The notes: generated by a model not told the origin, from the sequence alone. Numbered from the stretch's first letter, positions 1-10,533 are shown. The stretch: DNA of 64,000 bases from Paenibacillus aceti (GCF_003614185.1 NZ_KZ987724.1:4123068-4187067), one strand, 5' to 3'. A program made the numbers and translations.

Positions 1-2265
1 GGAGCCGGCATTCCTGAATTTGATTTTATTATCCAGATGAACAGAAGCTAATAATCGGTCCCCATATTTCTGCGCGATCCACAGCTCCTCAGCAGACATG
101 ACCTTGTTGCTCGACGCATCCCCATAGTTCAGTGAGCCTACCGCACCGCTTAAATACGTTGGAAAATAAGCGGTCTTATTCAGCCCTGGGGTCTGGTCAT
201 AACCATAGCTAGTCCCTAACGCAGTCTCCAAAGAAGACATGAACCGAACAATATACTCTAAAGTATATTTCCAATAGCTTGGCCCCTCCGCCCATGCTCC
301 GTCAGGAGTAAATTCTAATAGAATATAGTCTTCCAGCGCGTTGAAGGCCGTGTCCAGTATCTTGCTGCCAAATTGCTGCATTGTTACTTTCTCTTTGGAC
401 GGCAGAAGGATCTCCTTATCCAGGTCGCCGATGGCCATCAGAGTGAGAATCGAAGCTCCATTACATACCGCATTCCAGTTATTCGTTCTTGGATACGTAT
501 GAATCCACCATATATTTTTGTTATAAGCCTCCAATGTTTTAACGAGACCCTTCTGAATCATCGCATCCTCAAGAATCTGTCTCTGCTCTGGAGTCCATGC
601 GTCATACAGCCAGTCATAGGCAATAGCCAACCCTTCCATGAATTCTGCCGTATTCAGAAATTCATTCTCTTCATTCCAGTTCGGGAACTGAGACACCGTA
701 TAGACTTCGTCCCAGATCCGCTGCTTATATTGCTCCTTCTTCACCGCATCATCGCTAAGATGATAGAGCATCCCCAAATTAATCACGAGCGGCCCTACTT
801 GCCTGGAGCCGATCATTCGACGGCCATCCGGAAGATCATCCGTAGGCAAGGCCATATTCACATGCTTCTCGCCCTGCTTCTGAATATCCTGATACCATTT
901 GCTAATCGTAGTCTCTCCTGACAGAACCATCGACTTCACCCGGGCGAAGTCAGATGAAGTAGCCAGGACTCTTGGATGAGCCGCATTATGGCTTAACAGC
1001 TGAGCGATGGCTTCGTCTCCGGTGGGTCTATCGTAAACGATCTCTTTGATAGCTTCCTCAATGAAGAACTTCTCATTATTCTGGGGCTTGATGCCCTCAT
1101 CCACCTTATCCAGCGCATCGTCAAACGGTTTAGCCTGATCGCCGATGACGATAAGCCCTCTGCCTTTATAATCCGTATACACTTGTTTATGAAGGAGAAT
1201 GCCTGCCAGATCTAAGGGAACCAGCACATCGTCAGAAGTATACTGTATATGCGGATGGGAATTGGCTATTTCCTCACTGATCTCCACATCTACACCAAAA
1301 AATTGACCTACAAAACGAAGCGGCACAAGGACTTCTCCCTCCACTTTTCGCGGTACATTCTCCTCACTGATCGCATTAACGTCCCTCACATTATCCTTCA
1401 GCACATTGGGGCTGTTTACGACCATAGCCAGAGCCCCCACCAGACGATCTGTAACGGAAATGCCGAGGTCATTGTCAAAATCCATTAACGAGTCCGGTGC
1501 ATTCAGTTCCTGTAGCTCTTCCATCGTCTTCAGCTCAGTACCGCTATATACCCTCATATTATCCAGCAAGGTTGTGAAGTTCTTATTCCCGCTGACATCG
1601 GTTGTCAGATCCGCTGGGAGGCTGCGCTTAGCCCGAATGCGGACGTAATTGATACCTGAGGCATTGCTGGTATTTTTCAGGGTGATCGAATCTATCTTTT
1701 TGATTCCGTCTACATAGACAGAAGCGGTCTGCACCGCAGATTGATAGTTGATCACAAAGGAAAGCCGGTGCCACTGGTCCGTATTCAACGGTATTTTATC
1801 GCCTTCCACTTTTAAGATACCATCAGGCCCTATGCTTCCGAGTGTAATGCCTTTATTACCGCTGTCTTTAATTTCGAAAAATCGGCTTCCATTGGAATCT
1901 AGCAGCTTAATATCAAAATCAAGGATGAGTTCACCCGTTAAGTCTTCCGTTACAAAACGCTTGGCGAGGCCCACATCAGGTTGATTCGCTACAGATTCGT
2001 CAATCCGCAGCGATACGCTGGTTCCATGAGGGGCCGTGTATTCGTTATTTAACGCACCGCTTGATTTCTTTACGTCCGTGATGCCTGTCATCTCGAACCC
2101 GCTCGGCGGAGCACCTGTCTGGGTGTAATCCTCAAAATCCTGACATAAGTACACCTGGATCGCTGAGGCTGCCTGGGCTGGGAATACACCCAAAATTCCA
2201 CTCATCCCTAAGACAATACTTAACAAAAGACTAGTACATCGGAACAACTTTTTTTGCGAACTCAT
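1..2265 (-). CDS. Secreted heparinase II/III-type polysaccharide lyase, C-terminus beyond window edge
   Basis: The frame is open from a start at 2265 to the window edge, giving about 755 residues without a stop, so the C-terminal part is missing. Domains in order are a signal peptide ending near FPAQAA, a concanavalin/LamG-like jelly-roll (about 40-215) that may bind glycan, a copper-amine-oxidase-type stalk domain (motif VPLRFVGQFFG, about 250-360), and an alpha-toroid of the heparinase/alginate-lyase type. The toroid shows HPRVLATSSDFARVKSM, NNWNAVCNGA and YGDASSNK. Family enzymes cleave uronic-acid polymers by beta-elimination. The upstream lyase gene ends at 2281, so the two form one transcript. 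ATGs lie at 2271 and 2265; 2265 is preferred because GGAGGG sits 9 nt upstream. Inferred role: extracellular first cut of the polymer. The exact substrate cannot be read from sequence. Confidence 0.82.
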   Translation of the reverse strand, partial: MSSQKKLFRCTSLLLSIVLGMSGILGVFPAQAASAIQVYLCQDFEDYTQTGAPPSGFEMTGITDVKKSSGALNNEYTAPHGTSVSLRIDESVANQPDVGLAKRFVTEDLTGELILDFDIKLLDSNGSRFFEIKDSGNKGITLGSIGPDGILKVEGDKIPLNTDQWHRLSFVINYQSAVQTASVYVDGIKKIDSITLKNTSNASGINYVRIRAKRSLPADLTTDVSGNKNFTTLLDNMRVYSGTELKTMEELQELNAPDSLMDFDNDLGISVTDRLVGALAMVVNSPNVLKDNVRDVNAISEENVPRKVEGEVLVPLRFVGQFFGVDVEISEEIANSHPHIQYTSDDVLVPLDLAGILLHKQVYTDYKGRGLIVIGDQAKPFDDALDKVDEGIKPQNNEKFFIEEAIKEIVYDRPTGDEAIAQLLSHNAAHPRVLATSSDFARVKSMVLSGETTISKWYQDIQKQGEKHVNMALPTDDLPDGRRMIGSRQVGPLVINLGMLYHLSDDAVKKEQYKQRIWDEVYTVSQFPNWNEENEFLNTAEFMEGLAIAYDWLYDAWTPEQRQILEDAMIQKGLVKTLEAYNKNIWWIHTYPRTNNWNAVCNGASILTLMAIGDLDKEILLPSKEKVTMQQFGSKILDTAFNALEDYILLEFTPDGAWAEGPSYWKYTLEYIVRFMSSLETALGTSYGYDQTPGLNKTAYFPTYLSGAVGSLNYGDASSNKVMSAEELWIAQKYGDRLLASVHLDNKIKFRNAGS

Positions 2266-2280
2266 CCTCATTTACCCTCC

Positions 2281-4236
2281 CTATACTGGTTTACTAATGG
2301 TCATATCTTTGTCCATGATCTCAATATGATAACGTCTGCCATAGTTGAGCGTATAGCAGCCATCTCCCTCAGGCTCAATATTTACAGCGGGCGCATGATC
2401 GCCCTGGTAAGGCACTAATACAGTCAATAAGGTAACTACGCCGCTGTATGTCCCTTGAAACCGGACTCTTGTAGCTTCTCTGGCAATATCATTCACATCG
2501 GACAGCCTGCCCGGCAGAAGCTCTACTTGCTCCTGAGGATAGGTGTATATAGCAAGATTCGCAATCTCACTCGTAGCGATGACGCGCTCCGGTGCTGCCT
2601 CTACTTCGGTATAGTCCAGGTGGAAGTAGCGTTCAACCCTATTCTGCTCTAACCCTGTCACCCGATCTGCAATCACAAGGAGTTGATGATCCACCAAGGC
2701 GATATGGCGATGAGGCACTACAGGCTCATAATTCAGATGGTAAGCGCTTGCGATTTGATAGAAGCCCCGGTCCTCCACGTTGTAAATCTCCCCAGCCTTC
2801 TGGGGACCAAATTGAAATGAACTTATATATTCAAAATGATCTCTCCCATCGATCAGCAGAGTAGAGTGATAATTGGCACTTTTGAACTGCTTACGATCCT
2901 CATCCTCTCGATAACAGAAAATGCCCGGATCGCAGATCATGTCTTTCCCCAGGGCGGTGAAATCAAAGCTCATAAGATCGATATGAGCATGGGCGTTCTG
3001 GATCGGACTTCTGCATGTAAACAGGAAGCTCAGCGCTTTGGAATCCCACCCGCTGCGAATAATCGCCTGATGAAGCGTTCGATTCCAGAAGGTCGTCGAT
3101 TTATTACACTCATAATGCTGGCCTTGAAGGGACTGCAAATCCTCATAGAACTGCTGTACGTCTAAGGCGCGCCAAGCGTGTTTGCCAGCCTCGTGCAGAA
3201 CCTCCCTAGTGTCGATCAGATTGGTTGCGAGCCCCAGCCAGGTTAAATCATCCAAAGCCATGTAGCCATATACTGCCCCCATCACCGCCAAATTGTTGGC
3301 ATGCGAATCTCCTACGGGCACAGATTTTCCCGTCGGTCGCAAGGAATAAATAGAGTAGTCGAGGTTCTTGCGGAACAGTCTCATATACTGCTCTGAGAAC
3401 TGAAAGTGGAATCGCTTGGCCAGTACGACAGCAAGCCCAAACCAGAACATACAGCCGTTATGGTAAGACGGACAGCCTTCAATCTGCCCCCCGTCCTCTG
3501 TCAATTGGGCAAGGCCGCAGCGCTCGATCCCCTCAATGGCAAATGTCCTCCACTCTTCAGCTTCGCGCAGCTCCGGGAAATAGAGCGCAGTGGTCAATAT
3601 ACCAAGGCATTCCATCAGAAAATGGTTATGATCTGCCTTCGGCCAGAGCAGTGGCGATACCTTGCGCAGGATCTTAGTTTGCTTGTAGACAGCCTCTAAA
3701 TACTGTTCCAATATCGCCTCTGTAAACAAATCTGTATGTCCCAAATGCTCCAATATTAGCGGCCAAGTCTTATAATTTCGAATGCCCAGCTCTAATGCCC
3801 GTAAGGGATGACATCCCTCAAAATAGCTCAGCGGATAATCTATCATGTCCTCACGAATCTCGACCACCTTGATCCAATCCAGCATCTCTTCGATGACCTT
3901 GCGTCCGTATTTCTCATCCTTCGTTAAGGAATAAGCTTCTAATAGAGCCTGCCAATGAGTCATGCGATTCAGCTGCCAGAGAAATTCATTATCATCATGT
4001 CTACGCTCCAGCCAACAAGGAGGGTTCCCTATGAATTCACGTTCTCCCCCCGTACCCGGTAGCTTCAGATATCCCCGATAAGCCTCCTCGGCCTGGATGA
4101 TCGTCTCCTGCACAAGCTCTGACATATGATCCGAAATATACGCACTCTTGACGGCCATCGGCTCTAATCGGGAGCGCAGATTATTTAACAGCTGTCCGGT
4201 AGATATCGGTTCTTCCAATAACTCTTGTATTCTCAT
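2281..4236 (-). CDS. Heparinase II/III family lyase, probably cytoplasmic
   Basis: 651 residues with no signal peptide. The N-terminal half (about 1-350) is helical and toroid-like, with motifs such as LWPKADHNHFLMECLG and GGQIEGCPSYHNGC. The C-terminal half is the heparinase II/III beta-sandwich, recognisable by NAHAHIDLMSFDFTALGKD and a DPGIFCYRED stretch. Family enzymes use Asn/His/Tyr residues of the kind seen here for beta-elimination. It follows the transporter genes and precedes a secreted lyase. Without an export signal it more likely cuts imported oligosaccharides (inference). The start has AAGGAG 8 nt upstream. A hairpin separates it from the binding-protein gene, which would allow lower expression than that gene. 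Confidence 0.83.
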   Translation of the reverse strand: MRIQELLEEPISTGQLLNNLRSRLEPMAVKSAYISDHMSELVQETIIQAEEAYRGYLKLPGTGGEREFIGNPPCWLERRHDDNEFLWQLNRMTHWQALLEAYSLTKDEKYGRKVIEEMLDWIKVVEIREDMIDYPLSYFEGCHPLRALELGIRNYKTWPLILEHLGHTDLFTEAILEQYLEAVYKQTKILRKVSPLLWPKADHNHFLMECLGILTTALYFPELREAEEWRTFAIEGIERCGLAQLTEDGGQIEGCPSYHNGCMFWFGLAVVLAKRFHFQFSEQYMRLFRKNLDYSIYSLRPTGKSVPVGDSHANNLAVMGAVYGYMALDDLTWLGLATNLIDTREVLHEAGKHAWRALDVQQFYEDLQSLQGQHYECNKSTTFWNRTLHQAIIRSGWDSKALSFLFTCRSPIQNAHAHIDLMSFDFTALGKDMICDPGIFCYREDEDRKQFKSANYHSTLLIDGRDHFEYISSFQFGPQKAGEIYNVEDRGFYQIASAYHLNYEPVVPHRHIALVDHQLLVIADRVTGLEQNRVERYFHLDYTEVEAAPERVIATSEIANLAIYTYPQEQVELLPGRLSDVNDIAREATRVRFQGTYSGVVTLLTVLVPYQGDHAPAVNIEPEGDGCYTLNYGRRYHIEIMDKDMTISKPV

Positions 4237-4254
4237 CTTTAATTCTCCTTGAAA

Positions 4255-4283
4255 ATAAGGCTGTAGAATCTCATCTACAGCCT
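4255..4283 (-). terminator. Intra-operon hairpin after the solute-binding-protein gene
   Basis: Perfect 10-bp arms AGGCTGTAGA (4258-4267) and TCTACAGCCT (4274-4283), followed on the minus strand by TTATTTTC. The U-run is weak, so partial termination or mRNA stabilisation is more likely than a full stop. Such hairpins often keep binding-protein mRNA in excess over downstream genes. Confidence 0.6.
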
Positions 4284-4295
4284 ATCTGCGCTCGT

Positions 4296-5900
4296 CTATT
4301 TTTCTTTCATTTCTTCCACATACCGATCATATGCAGCTTGGTTGATTTCTACCATACGACGTGCGTCCAGCTTCTCAAGCTCTTTGACGAAGGCCGCGTG
4401 ATCCACCGGCTTCGCGCCAAGAATCCATTGCTGGGTTGTCTCCGCAATATAGGTATCGATCTTAGGAGAAATCTTCTGAATTTCTCTCTGTTCCTCCGTT
4501 GTAAATTTCAGAACAGGGAATTTATCCATGAATACTTGCTTCTCTTTATATGCATCGATACCTTCCTTGGCCAGAGGCAATGTCCACTGTTCTTCATAGA
4601 AGTAATCCTGCTGGAAGCCGAAGCTCGATTGAGCTCCTGTCTCACGAATCACATCGACTGGCGCTTTATCGGACTTCATTACTTTATCGGTAAAGATCGG
4701 CTTTCCGTCCACCATGGTATACGTATCGCCTTCAATACCGAAGTTGGCCATCCGTCTGCCTTCCTCAGTGAACCAGAAGTCGAAGTATTTAATCGTCGCT
4801 ATCGGATCAGAGTTGCTGTGCGAAATTCCCCAGCCGAAGTTTCTAGCACGATCCCGCTTGGAGGGCTCCTTCACCTTGCCGTTCACGTCCGCTGGCGGAA
4901 GCATCGGGTTAAATTGGAACCCTTCTATTTTCCCTTCCAACTGCTCATTGTAATTCCCTGTTGAAGCGAAGAAGTCATGGGTCAAGCCGCCGACATTGTC
5001 AGCAAGCAGAATATCTCTCGCCTTGCCTCCGCGGGTGAAGATCTCTTTATCGATCAGCCCTTCCTTATACCATTGTGCCAGGTTCTCCATAGCTACGCCA
5101 TATTCATTCTCCAACGGCCCGTAGATCACTTTGCCGTCGAATGCCCGATAACCAGGATAAGCGTTCCAAAGCGCCATAAGCCCTTCAATACCTAGTGAAG
5201 TATTTCTGTGGAAGAACCCGATCTCATCCTTCTTGTTGTTGCCATTCGGGTCATCATTCACAAATGCGGTCAGCACACTATGCAATTCGTCCACACTCTT
5301 CGGCTCTTCCAAGCCTAACTTCTCTAACCAATCCTTACGGATGAACCAGCCCTTCTCTGCTTCTCCATCCTGGATAAATGGAATAAACCAGATCTTGCCG
5401 TCTATATCCGAAGCTGCGCTACGTACATCTGGATTGTCTTCGAAGAACTTCTTCAGATTCGGGGCATGCCCGTCAATCAAGTCATTCAGCGGAAGGAAGG
5501 CCCCTTCAGGACCATACTTCAAAAAGTCGCTAGATAGCGCTTGCATAATGTCTGGAAGTTGACCCGATGCCATAACCACACTGAACGTCTCTGTGAAATC
5601 GGATACCGTATTCGGCAATGTACCTTCCAGCGTTACATTCGTCAGCTCTGCCGCCTTCACGAAGATCGGCCAATCATTGTTAAATACACCAGATTCCTTC
5701 GTTCCCAGATGGACCTTTAATTTCAACGGATTCTCCGAAGCCAGGTATGGATTCTGATTACTTTCCTGTGCCGTCTCGGCGGGTGCTGGTGCATTTTCTG
5801 CTGGTTCTTTAGAGGATGAGGACGAGGATGAGCATCCCGCCAGAGCCCCTGCCAATAAAGTCGTTGCTGCTAAAACACATAACATCTTCTTCAATTTCAT
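4296..5900 (-). CDS. Sugar ABC transporter substrate-binding lipoprotein (LplA/LipO-like)
   Basis: About 534 residues. The N-terminus is a lipoprotein signal with lipobox LAGALAGC followed by a serine-rich tether. The rest is a large type-1 extracellular solute-binding fold of about 500 residues, as in the families that feed YtcP/LplC permeases. ATG 5900 is chosen because GGGGTG lies at the right distance; an upstream GTG at 5909 overlaps that site. The gene lies 29 bp after the second permease and before two lyases, so it probably captures oligosaccharides released by the secreted lyase. No ATPase gene is nearby. These importers commonly share an MsmX-type ATPase encoded elsewhere. Confidence 0.9.
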   Translation of the reverse strand: MKLKKMLCVLAATTLLAGALAGCSSSSSSSKEPAENAPAPAETAQESNQNPYLASENPLKLKVHLGTKESGVFNNDWPIFVKAAELTNVTLEGTLPNTVSDFTETFSVVMASGQLPDIMQALSSDFLKYGPEGAFLPLNDLIDGHAPNLKKFFEDNPDVRSAASDIDGKIWFIPFIQDGEAEKGWFIRKDWLEKLGLEEPKSVDELHSVLTAFVNDDPNGNNKKDEIGFFHRNTSLGIEGLMALWNAYPGYRAFDGKVIYGPLENEYGVAMENLAQWYKEGLIDKEIFTRGGKARDILLADNVGGLTHDFFASTGNYNEQLEGKIEGFQFNPMLPPADVNGKVKEPSKRDRARNFGWGISHSNSDPIATIKYFDFWFTEEGRRMANFGIEGDTYTMVDGKPIFTDKVMKSDKAPVDVIRETGAQSSFGFQQDYFYEEQWTLPLAKEGIDAYKEKQVFMDKFPVLKFTTEEQREIQKISPKIDTYIAETTQQWILGAKPVDHAAFVKELEKLDARRMVEINQAAYDRYVEEMKEK

Positions 5901-5929
5901 GATAGTCACCCCGATTTAGAATATATGAT

Positions 5930-6802
5930 TTATCCTTTTACTGCGCCTACCAACATACCTTTTATGAAGAACTTCTGGATATATGGATACACAAGAACGA
6001 TCGGTATAACTGAAACGATAATCGTAGCGAAAGTCACCGTCTCCGCCGAGATCGTCGAAGTAAAATCCAATGCCGCCGTAAATTCCGATTGCAGATCATT
6101 TTCTACGATCATCTTCTTCAGTAACACCTGAAGCGGAATCTTATCTGTATCCGTCAGCAGGATCATCGACCAGAAATATCCGTTCCATCTCTCAATCGCG
6201 TAGAATAAGCCAACGGTGGCAAGTCCAGGCTTGATTAGCGGCAAGTAAACTCTGAGCAGCACATGCAGATCATTACCGCCATCTACCTTCACCGATTCCT
6301 CCAGCTCGTCCGGCAATCCTTCAAAGCTCGTACGAAGCAGAATCACCTTAAAGGCGTTACAAGCAAAAGCAATAACAATCCCTGTCCGCGTATTAATGAG
6401 ACCCAAATCCCTTAAAGTCAGATAGAAAGGAATCATTCCCGCATCGAACCAAAGGGTTAACGTGACTAATATCGTAAAAAACTTTCTTCCTCTCAAGCGT
6501 TTCTTGGACAAGGCATAGGCACCACAGATCGTAAAGAGCATCGATACCGCCGTTCCTACCACCGTGTAGAATATCGTGTTGCCATAAGCTATCCAGATGT
6601 CTGGATTGCCCAAAACCTCTCTGTACGCATCGAAGGTAAAGCCCTTAGGGAATAGAAGCACCTTACCGGTAATTACGTTATAAGGCTTACTGACAGATGC
6701 GGATAATACATACAAAAAAGGATACAGCGCCGCTGCGGCTATCAGGGCCAGCAGGAAGTTATTGATAATCTTGAATATCTTCTCTCCTCTGGACTCAATC
6801 AT
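5930..6802 (-). CDS. Carbohydrate ABC transporter permease (LplC/YtcP-like)
   Basis: About 290 residues with six predicted membrane segments. The EAA loop is recognisable as DELEESVKVDGGNDLHVL near residue 190; it contacts the ATPase. The C-terminus ends KGMLVGAVKG, typical of this subfamily. ATG 6802 is preferred over GTG 6811, because the GTG lies inside the AGGTG ribosome site. The stop of the upstream permease is at 6812, so translation is coupled. It forms the membrane channel with the next permease. Confidence 0.92.
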   Translation of the reverse strand: MIESRGEKIFKIINNFLLALIAAAALYPFLYVLSASVSKPYNVITGKVLLFPKGFTFDAYREVLGNPDIWIAYGNTIFYTVVGTAVSMLFTICGAYALSKKRLRGRKFFTILVTLTLWFDAGMIPFYLTLRDLGLINTRTGIVIAFACNAFKVILLRTSFEGLPDELEESVKVDGGNDLHVLLRVYLPLIKPGLATVGLFYAIERWNGYFWSMILLTDTDKIPLQVLLKKMIVENDLQSEFTAALDFTSTISAETVTFATIIVSVIPIVLVYPYIQKFFIKGMLVGAVKG

Positions 6803-6811
6803 CCATATCAC

Positions 6812-7804
6812 CTACCATAAACCTGCGTCAGTTACTTTTTTACTAAGCTTATTCGCGGAAACGACCAGAACTAGAGCTACGATGGAGTTGAACAATCCTA
6901 CAGCTGTCGCGAAGTCATATCTACCATCGATGAGCCCGGAACGATAGACATAGGTGCTAATGACATCCGCTGTCTCATAGGTTGCCGGCTGATAGAGGAG
7001 AATGATCGTCTCATATCCGACGCTCAGCAGGCTGCCGATCTTCATAATGAACATCACTACAATTGTGGGCAGAATCCCCGGCAGTGTAACATGCATAATC
7101 TGTTTGAATTTGTTGGCTCCGTCCATCTTCGCCGCTTCATAGAGCTGTGTATCTATACCGGCGATGGCTGCGATAAAGATGATGGAAGCAAATCCTGTCT
7201 CCTTCCACAGATTCATCGTAGTATAGATGCCCCGGAAATAGCTCGGATCGGTCAAAAAGTAGATCTTCTCCATACCCAGCTTCTCTAAAATAAGGTTAAT
7301 CAAACCGTTGTCTGGTGCGAGGAAGGTCGTTACGATCCCGGCGATGACCACTGCGGATATAAAATGCGGCAGATACGTAAGCGTCTGCACCACTTTTTTG
7401 AAACGTTCCCGCGTGACCTCACTGATCATAATTGCTAGAATAATCTGAGCTGGAAAGCAAATCAGAAGCCCATACAAGCTAATGATGACGGTATTCTTAA
7501 ATACTCTTAGAAAATATTCGCTTCCAATAAATTCTCTAATATGCTCGGTTCCGACCCATTCACTGCCTCCTATTCCTCTAAATAAGCTGAAGTCCTTGAA
7601 AGCAATCTGGATGCCCCACATCGGAAGATACTTAAAGACTAGGAACCATATTAGAAATGGAATGATCAGATAGTACAGTATGCGGTCCCTGACGATATCT
7701 CTCTTGAGTTCCTGAAAGTACGCTCTCACATCTCCTTTGGGCCTCATTCTTTTATTCAATGGGGTTGATGATTTGAGCGGCGCAGCAGAATTTCTCATAT
7801 TCAA
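6812..7804 (-). CDS. Carbohydrate ABC transporter permease (LplB/YteP-like)
   Basis: 330 residues and first gene of the minus-strand operon. It has six membrane segments after a polar N-terminal extension, and an EAA-type loop DTQLYEAAKMDGANKFKQI near residue 225. It pairs with the second permease, and the binding protein follows: the standard order for LplABC/YtcP-type importers. The start is probably TTG 7804, with GGAGG 6 nt upstream. An ATG at 7798 is also possible but too far from the ribosome site. Transcription probably depends on the divergent AraC-type regulator at 8116. Confidence 0.91.
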   Translation of the reverse strand: MNMRNSAAPLKSSTPLNKRMRPKGDVRAYFQELKRDIVRDRILYYLIIPFLIWFLVFKYLPMWGIQIAFKDFSLFRGIGGSEWVGTEHIREFIGSEYFLRVFKNTVIISLYGLLICFPAQIILAIMISEVTRERFKKVVQTLTYLPHFISAVVIAGIVTTFLAPDNGLINLILEKLGMEKIYFLTDPSYFRGIYTTMNLWKETGFASIIFIAAIAGIDTQLYEAAKMDGANKFKQIMHVTLPGILPTIVVMFIMKIGSLLSVGYETIILLYQPATYETADVISTYVYRSGLIDGRYDFATAVGLFNSIVALVLVVSANKLSKKVTDAGLW

Positions 7805-8115
7805 GTCTCACCTCCTGTGATCGTGCTCTGCCATACCTGAATCCTATAAGAGATCAGGCGAGAGGTATATCTTGAATATTTGATATCATGTCCGTTTTAT
7901 CGTCTCAGGACTAAAATTGGGGAATCCCGCCAAAATGGAGACTGAACAAAAAATGATTATGATCCGATATAAAACACAAATAAAGCGCTTTCTATATAGG
8001 GTTTGCGGCGAGTCAAGAAATGAATACAACTGCCATTTGTTAATTTTTTCATTAGGAATTTACATAGGGAATGAGATAGACTCGATTCATAAGGATGATT
8101 CGAAGAGGAGTTTGA
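7805..8115. promoter_or_regulatory. Divergent control region between importer operon and AraC-type regulator
   Basis: 311 bp with no convincing gene. It must carry the promoters of both divergent units. I could not pick a clear -35/-10 pair or an obvious operator by eye. The ribosome site of the regulator (GAGGAG) is at its right end. Confidence 0.5.
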
Positions 8116-10377
8116 ATGATGGTCAAGAAGAGGTTTTTATATCAGATGCTAACCTTATTTATCGTAATTGTTCTGCTCTATTCATTAATTACTTCATCTA
8201 TCATTTTCTATAAAAGCTACCAGATGACCGATGCCCAGAGTAATCATAGCAACAAGCTCTATATCGAGCAAAACAGCAATTATGCCGACTTCAAGCTGCG
8301 TACAGCGATGGAATTTGTGTACAAAATCTCTACGCTGCAGGGCTTGATTGATTATCGTTACAGCACAGATACGAATTATCAATATATTGCTACGCTCTAC
8401 AATGAGCTGAACGAGCAAATGCGGGGATTCGGCCAGCTAGGCTTCACCTTTGGTATTACCAAACTCACCGATGACCTCGTGATCACGGCTGCAGGAACGT
8501 ATAATATCAGAAATTATTTGAATGAGCTTGGCATCGATGCCGAAGCACTGGAGCGACTTCAGCAGATGGAAGGTCCCTTTCTTGCTTCGAATACCTATGT
8601 CGTTCCGGAATCCCTGTCCAGGAAATCTGGAAATATCGTGATGATTCATCAGATGGTGAACTTAGATTTGGAACCGCTTTATTTCTTTGTTGTGATCGAT
8701 AGAGTCTCTCTCCTTCCCGGCATTGCCGATAATCCGAAGGGCAATTTCTATCTACATACGAATGAGACGATCAGTTCCTATATTCATGACAAGACGTTGG
8801 ATACTGACATCTCGGCTCGGATCAATACCTTTTACAACCAGGAGAGTCCGGAAAATATGAATCACCGGAGAGTGGGATCGACGATCAATTACATCCATCC
8901 TTCCAAGGTGATCCCGAATCTCAATTATGTATACTCCAGTAAAGTGACTTCGTTTGGCACGATTTTTGCTCAAATATGGAAGGCCGCGCTATTTCCAAGT
9001 TTACTCTTACTACTGTTAGGGCTCGTACTCGCTTATATGGCTACGAGATCCAGCTATAAGCCGATTCGTCAGCTACTTCATTTTCTAGATGAGCATAAGG
9101 GAAATTCCGCGCCTCCCTCCAGGGAACAGGCCAAGCAAATTCACGAGCTTGATTATATTAAATCCAGCATTGAGCAGATGTACTCCATCAATCATGCCTT
9201 GCAGGATAAGCTGGATGATTCCATAGTGCATTTACGAGAGGATTTCTTCCGCAAGGTGATCTACGGGATTGCCAGTGACGAGTTTATTCAAGAGAATCTC
9301 GCTGTATTGCAATTGGAGAGGTTTGGAGAGGATTTGAATGTCATCCTGTTAGAATGCGAAGGGATTGGAGCGCTGGATCAGACGGTGTCTGCACCGAACT
9401 TAACTTTGATCTTCAATACACTGATCCGTAATATGCAGGGCGAATCTGGGGATTTCTTCACTTTGCCATTAGACAAGACGAAATACTGCATTATATTCAC
9501 TCACGTATCCCAAGAGTGCTTGAAGTCAATTGCTGAAACGGTTGTACTTACGATAGAGGATGAATTATCCCTTGATATTACAGCATGCATATCCAGTACA
9601 TATCCGCTGGGCGAATTAACCTCTGCCTTGCAGGAACTTCTGCGGATGAGCAATTATCAATATGCGACACACAAGGTATTAACACCGCAGTACGTTCAGG
9701 ATCTTGAAGAAGTCGTTTGTTACTATCCGATTGAGACCGAGGCCTGTCTGATTAATTATGTCAATTCCAATGAATTGGGCAAAGCATATGATCTGCTCAA
9801 AAATCTGCTAGATCAGAATTTGAACCAGCCCACACTAAGTTCGGTGACTCTGTCGAATCTGAAGCATTCCTTCTTGACTACCTTCAAGCGGTGCTTGAAT
9901 ACTAGCGGGACGACGCTGAACCAATTTGTTAAGGAATACCCGGACATATTGAATGAATTTATGGAGGCGTCTGTCTCCCAATTTACGGAGAGAACATTCA
10001 CACTGTTTGAGTTAGTCTTCAATTATTGCAACAAGGATAAGTTCTGCTTGGAGAGTTCTACCGCTTCGCAAATCTTCATTTATATCCATAAGAACTTTGA
10101 TAAGGATTTATCTCTCACCGATATTGCCACTGAGTTCAACCTGTCGGAGAGCTATGTGAGCAAGCTATTAAAAAATTCGCTGGACATTAATTTCAAGCAA
10201 TATGTGAATACATTGAAGGTGAAGAGAGCGAAGGAGCTTCTGAATCAAGGGAAATATAAAGTGCATGAGGTGGCAACCATTGTCGGTTGCAATAATACCA
10301 ATACGTTCATACGAATCTTCAAACAGTATATCGGCGTATCCCCGGGGGAATATGTCAAGAATCTGAACCATCTCTAA
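8116..10377 (+). CDS. Membrane-anchored AraC-family regulator (YesN/YtdP-like)
   Basis: 753 residues. A membrane segment near 10-32 and another near 290-318 enclose an extracytoplasmic sensor of about 260 residues. A linker and a long cytoplasmic region follow, with a C-terminal AraC-type double helix-turn-helix (about 655-750). The latter shows DLSLTDIATEFNLSESYVSK and a final GCNNTNTFIRIFKQYIGVSP. This is the one-protein sensor-regulator seen beside LplABC-type importers in Bacillales. It probably senses a sugar, or the loaded binding protein, outside the cell and activates the divergent operon and the following GH88 gene (inference). ATGs lie at 8116 and 8119 after GAGGAG. Confidence 0.9.
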   Translation: MMVKKRFLYQMLTLFIVIVLLYSLITSSIIFYKSYQMTDAQSNHSNKLYIEQNSNYADFKLRTAMEFVYKISTLQGLIDYRYSTDTNYQYIATLYNELNEQMRGFGQLGFTFGITKLTDDLVITAAGTYNIRNYLNELGIDAEALERLQQMEGPFLASNTYVVPESLSRKSGNIVMIHQMVNLDLEPLYFFVVIDRVSLLPGIADNPKGNFYLHTNETISSYIHDKTLDTDISARINTFYNQESPENMNHRRVGSTINYIHPSKVIPNLNYVYSSKVTSFGTIFAQIWKAALFPSLLLLLLGLVLAYMATRSSYKPIRQLLHFLDEHKGNSAPPSREQAKQIHELDYIKSSIEQMYSINHALQDKLDDSIVHLREDFFRKVIYGIASDEFIQENLAVLQLERFGEDLNVILLECEGIGALDQTVSAPNLTLIFNTLIRNMQGESGDFFTLPLDKTKYCIIFTHVSQECLKSIAETVVLTIEDELSLDITACISSTYPLGELTSALQELLRMSNYQYATHKVLTPQYVQDLEEVVCYYPIETEACLINYVNSNELGKAYDLLKNLLDQNLNQPTLSSVTLSNLKHSFLTTFKRCLNTSGTTLNQFVKEYPDILNEFMEASVSQFTERTFTLFELVFNYCNKDKFCLESSTASQIFIYIHKNFDKDLSLTDIATEFNLSESYVSKLLKNSLDINFKQYVNTLKVKRAKELLNQGKYKVHEVATIVGCNNTNTFIRIFKQYIGVSPGEYVKNLNHL

Positions 10378-10533
10378 ATGGACTGCTGAGCGGACTTAAG
10401 ATCACGATTTCTTGATGTCATGTTGAAATTCGCAACAACCACAAATAGTAAGGATATCACTCTCAGACTGCGGGCCAGTACAATACAAGTATCGTTAGAC
10501 CTTACAACCATAGATTGAGAGGAGATACCTCAT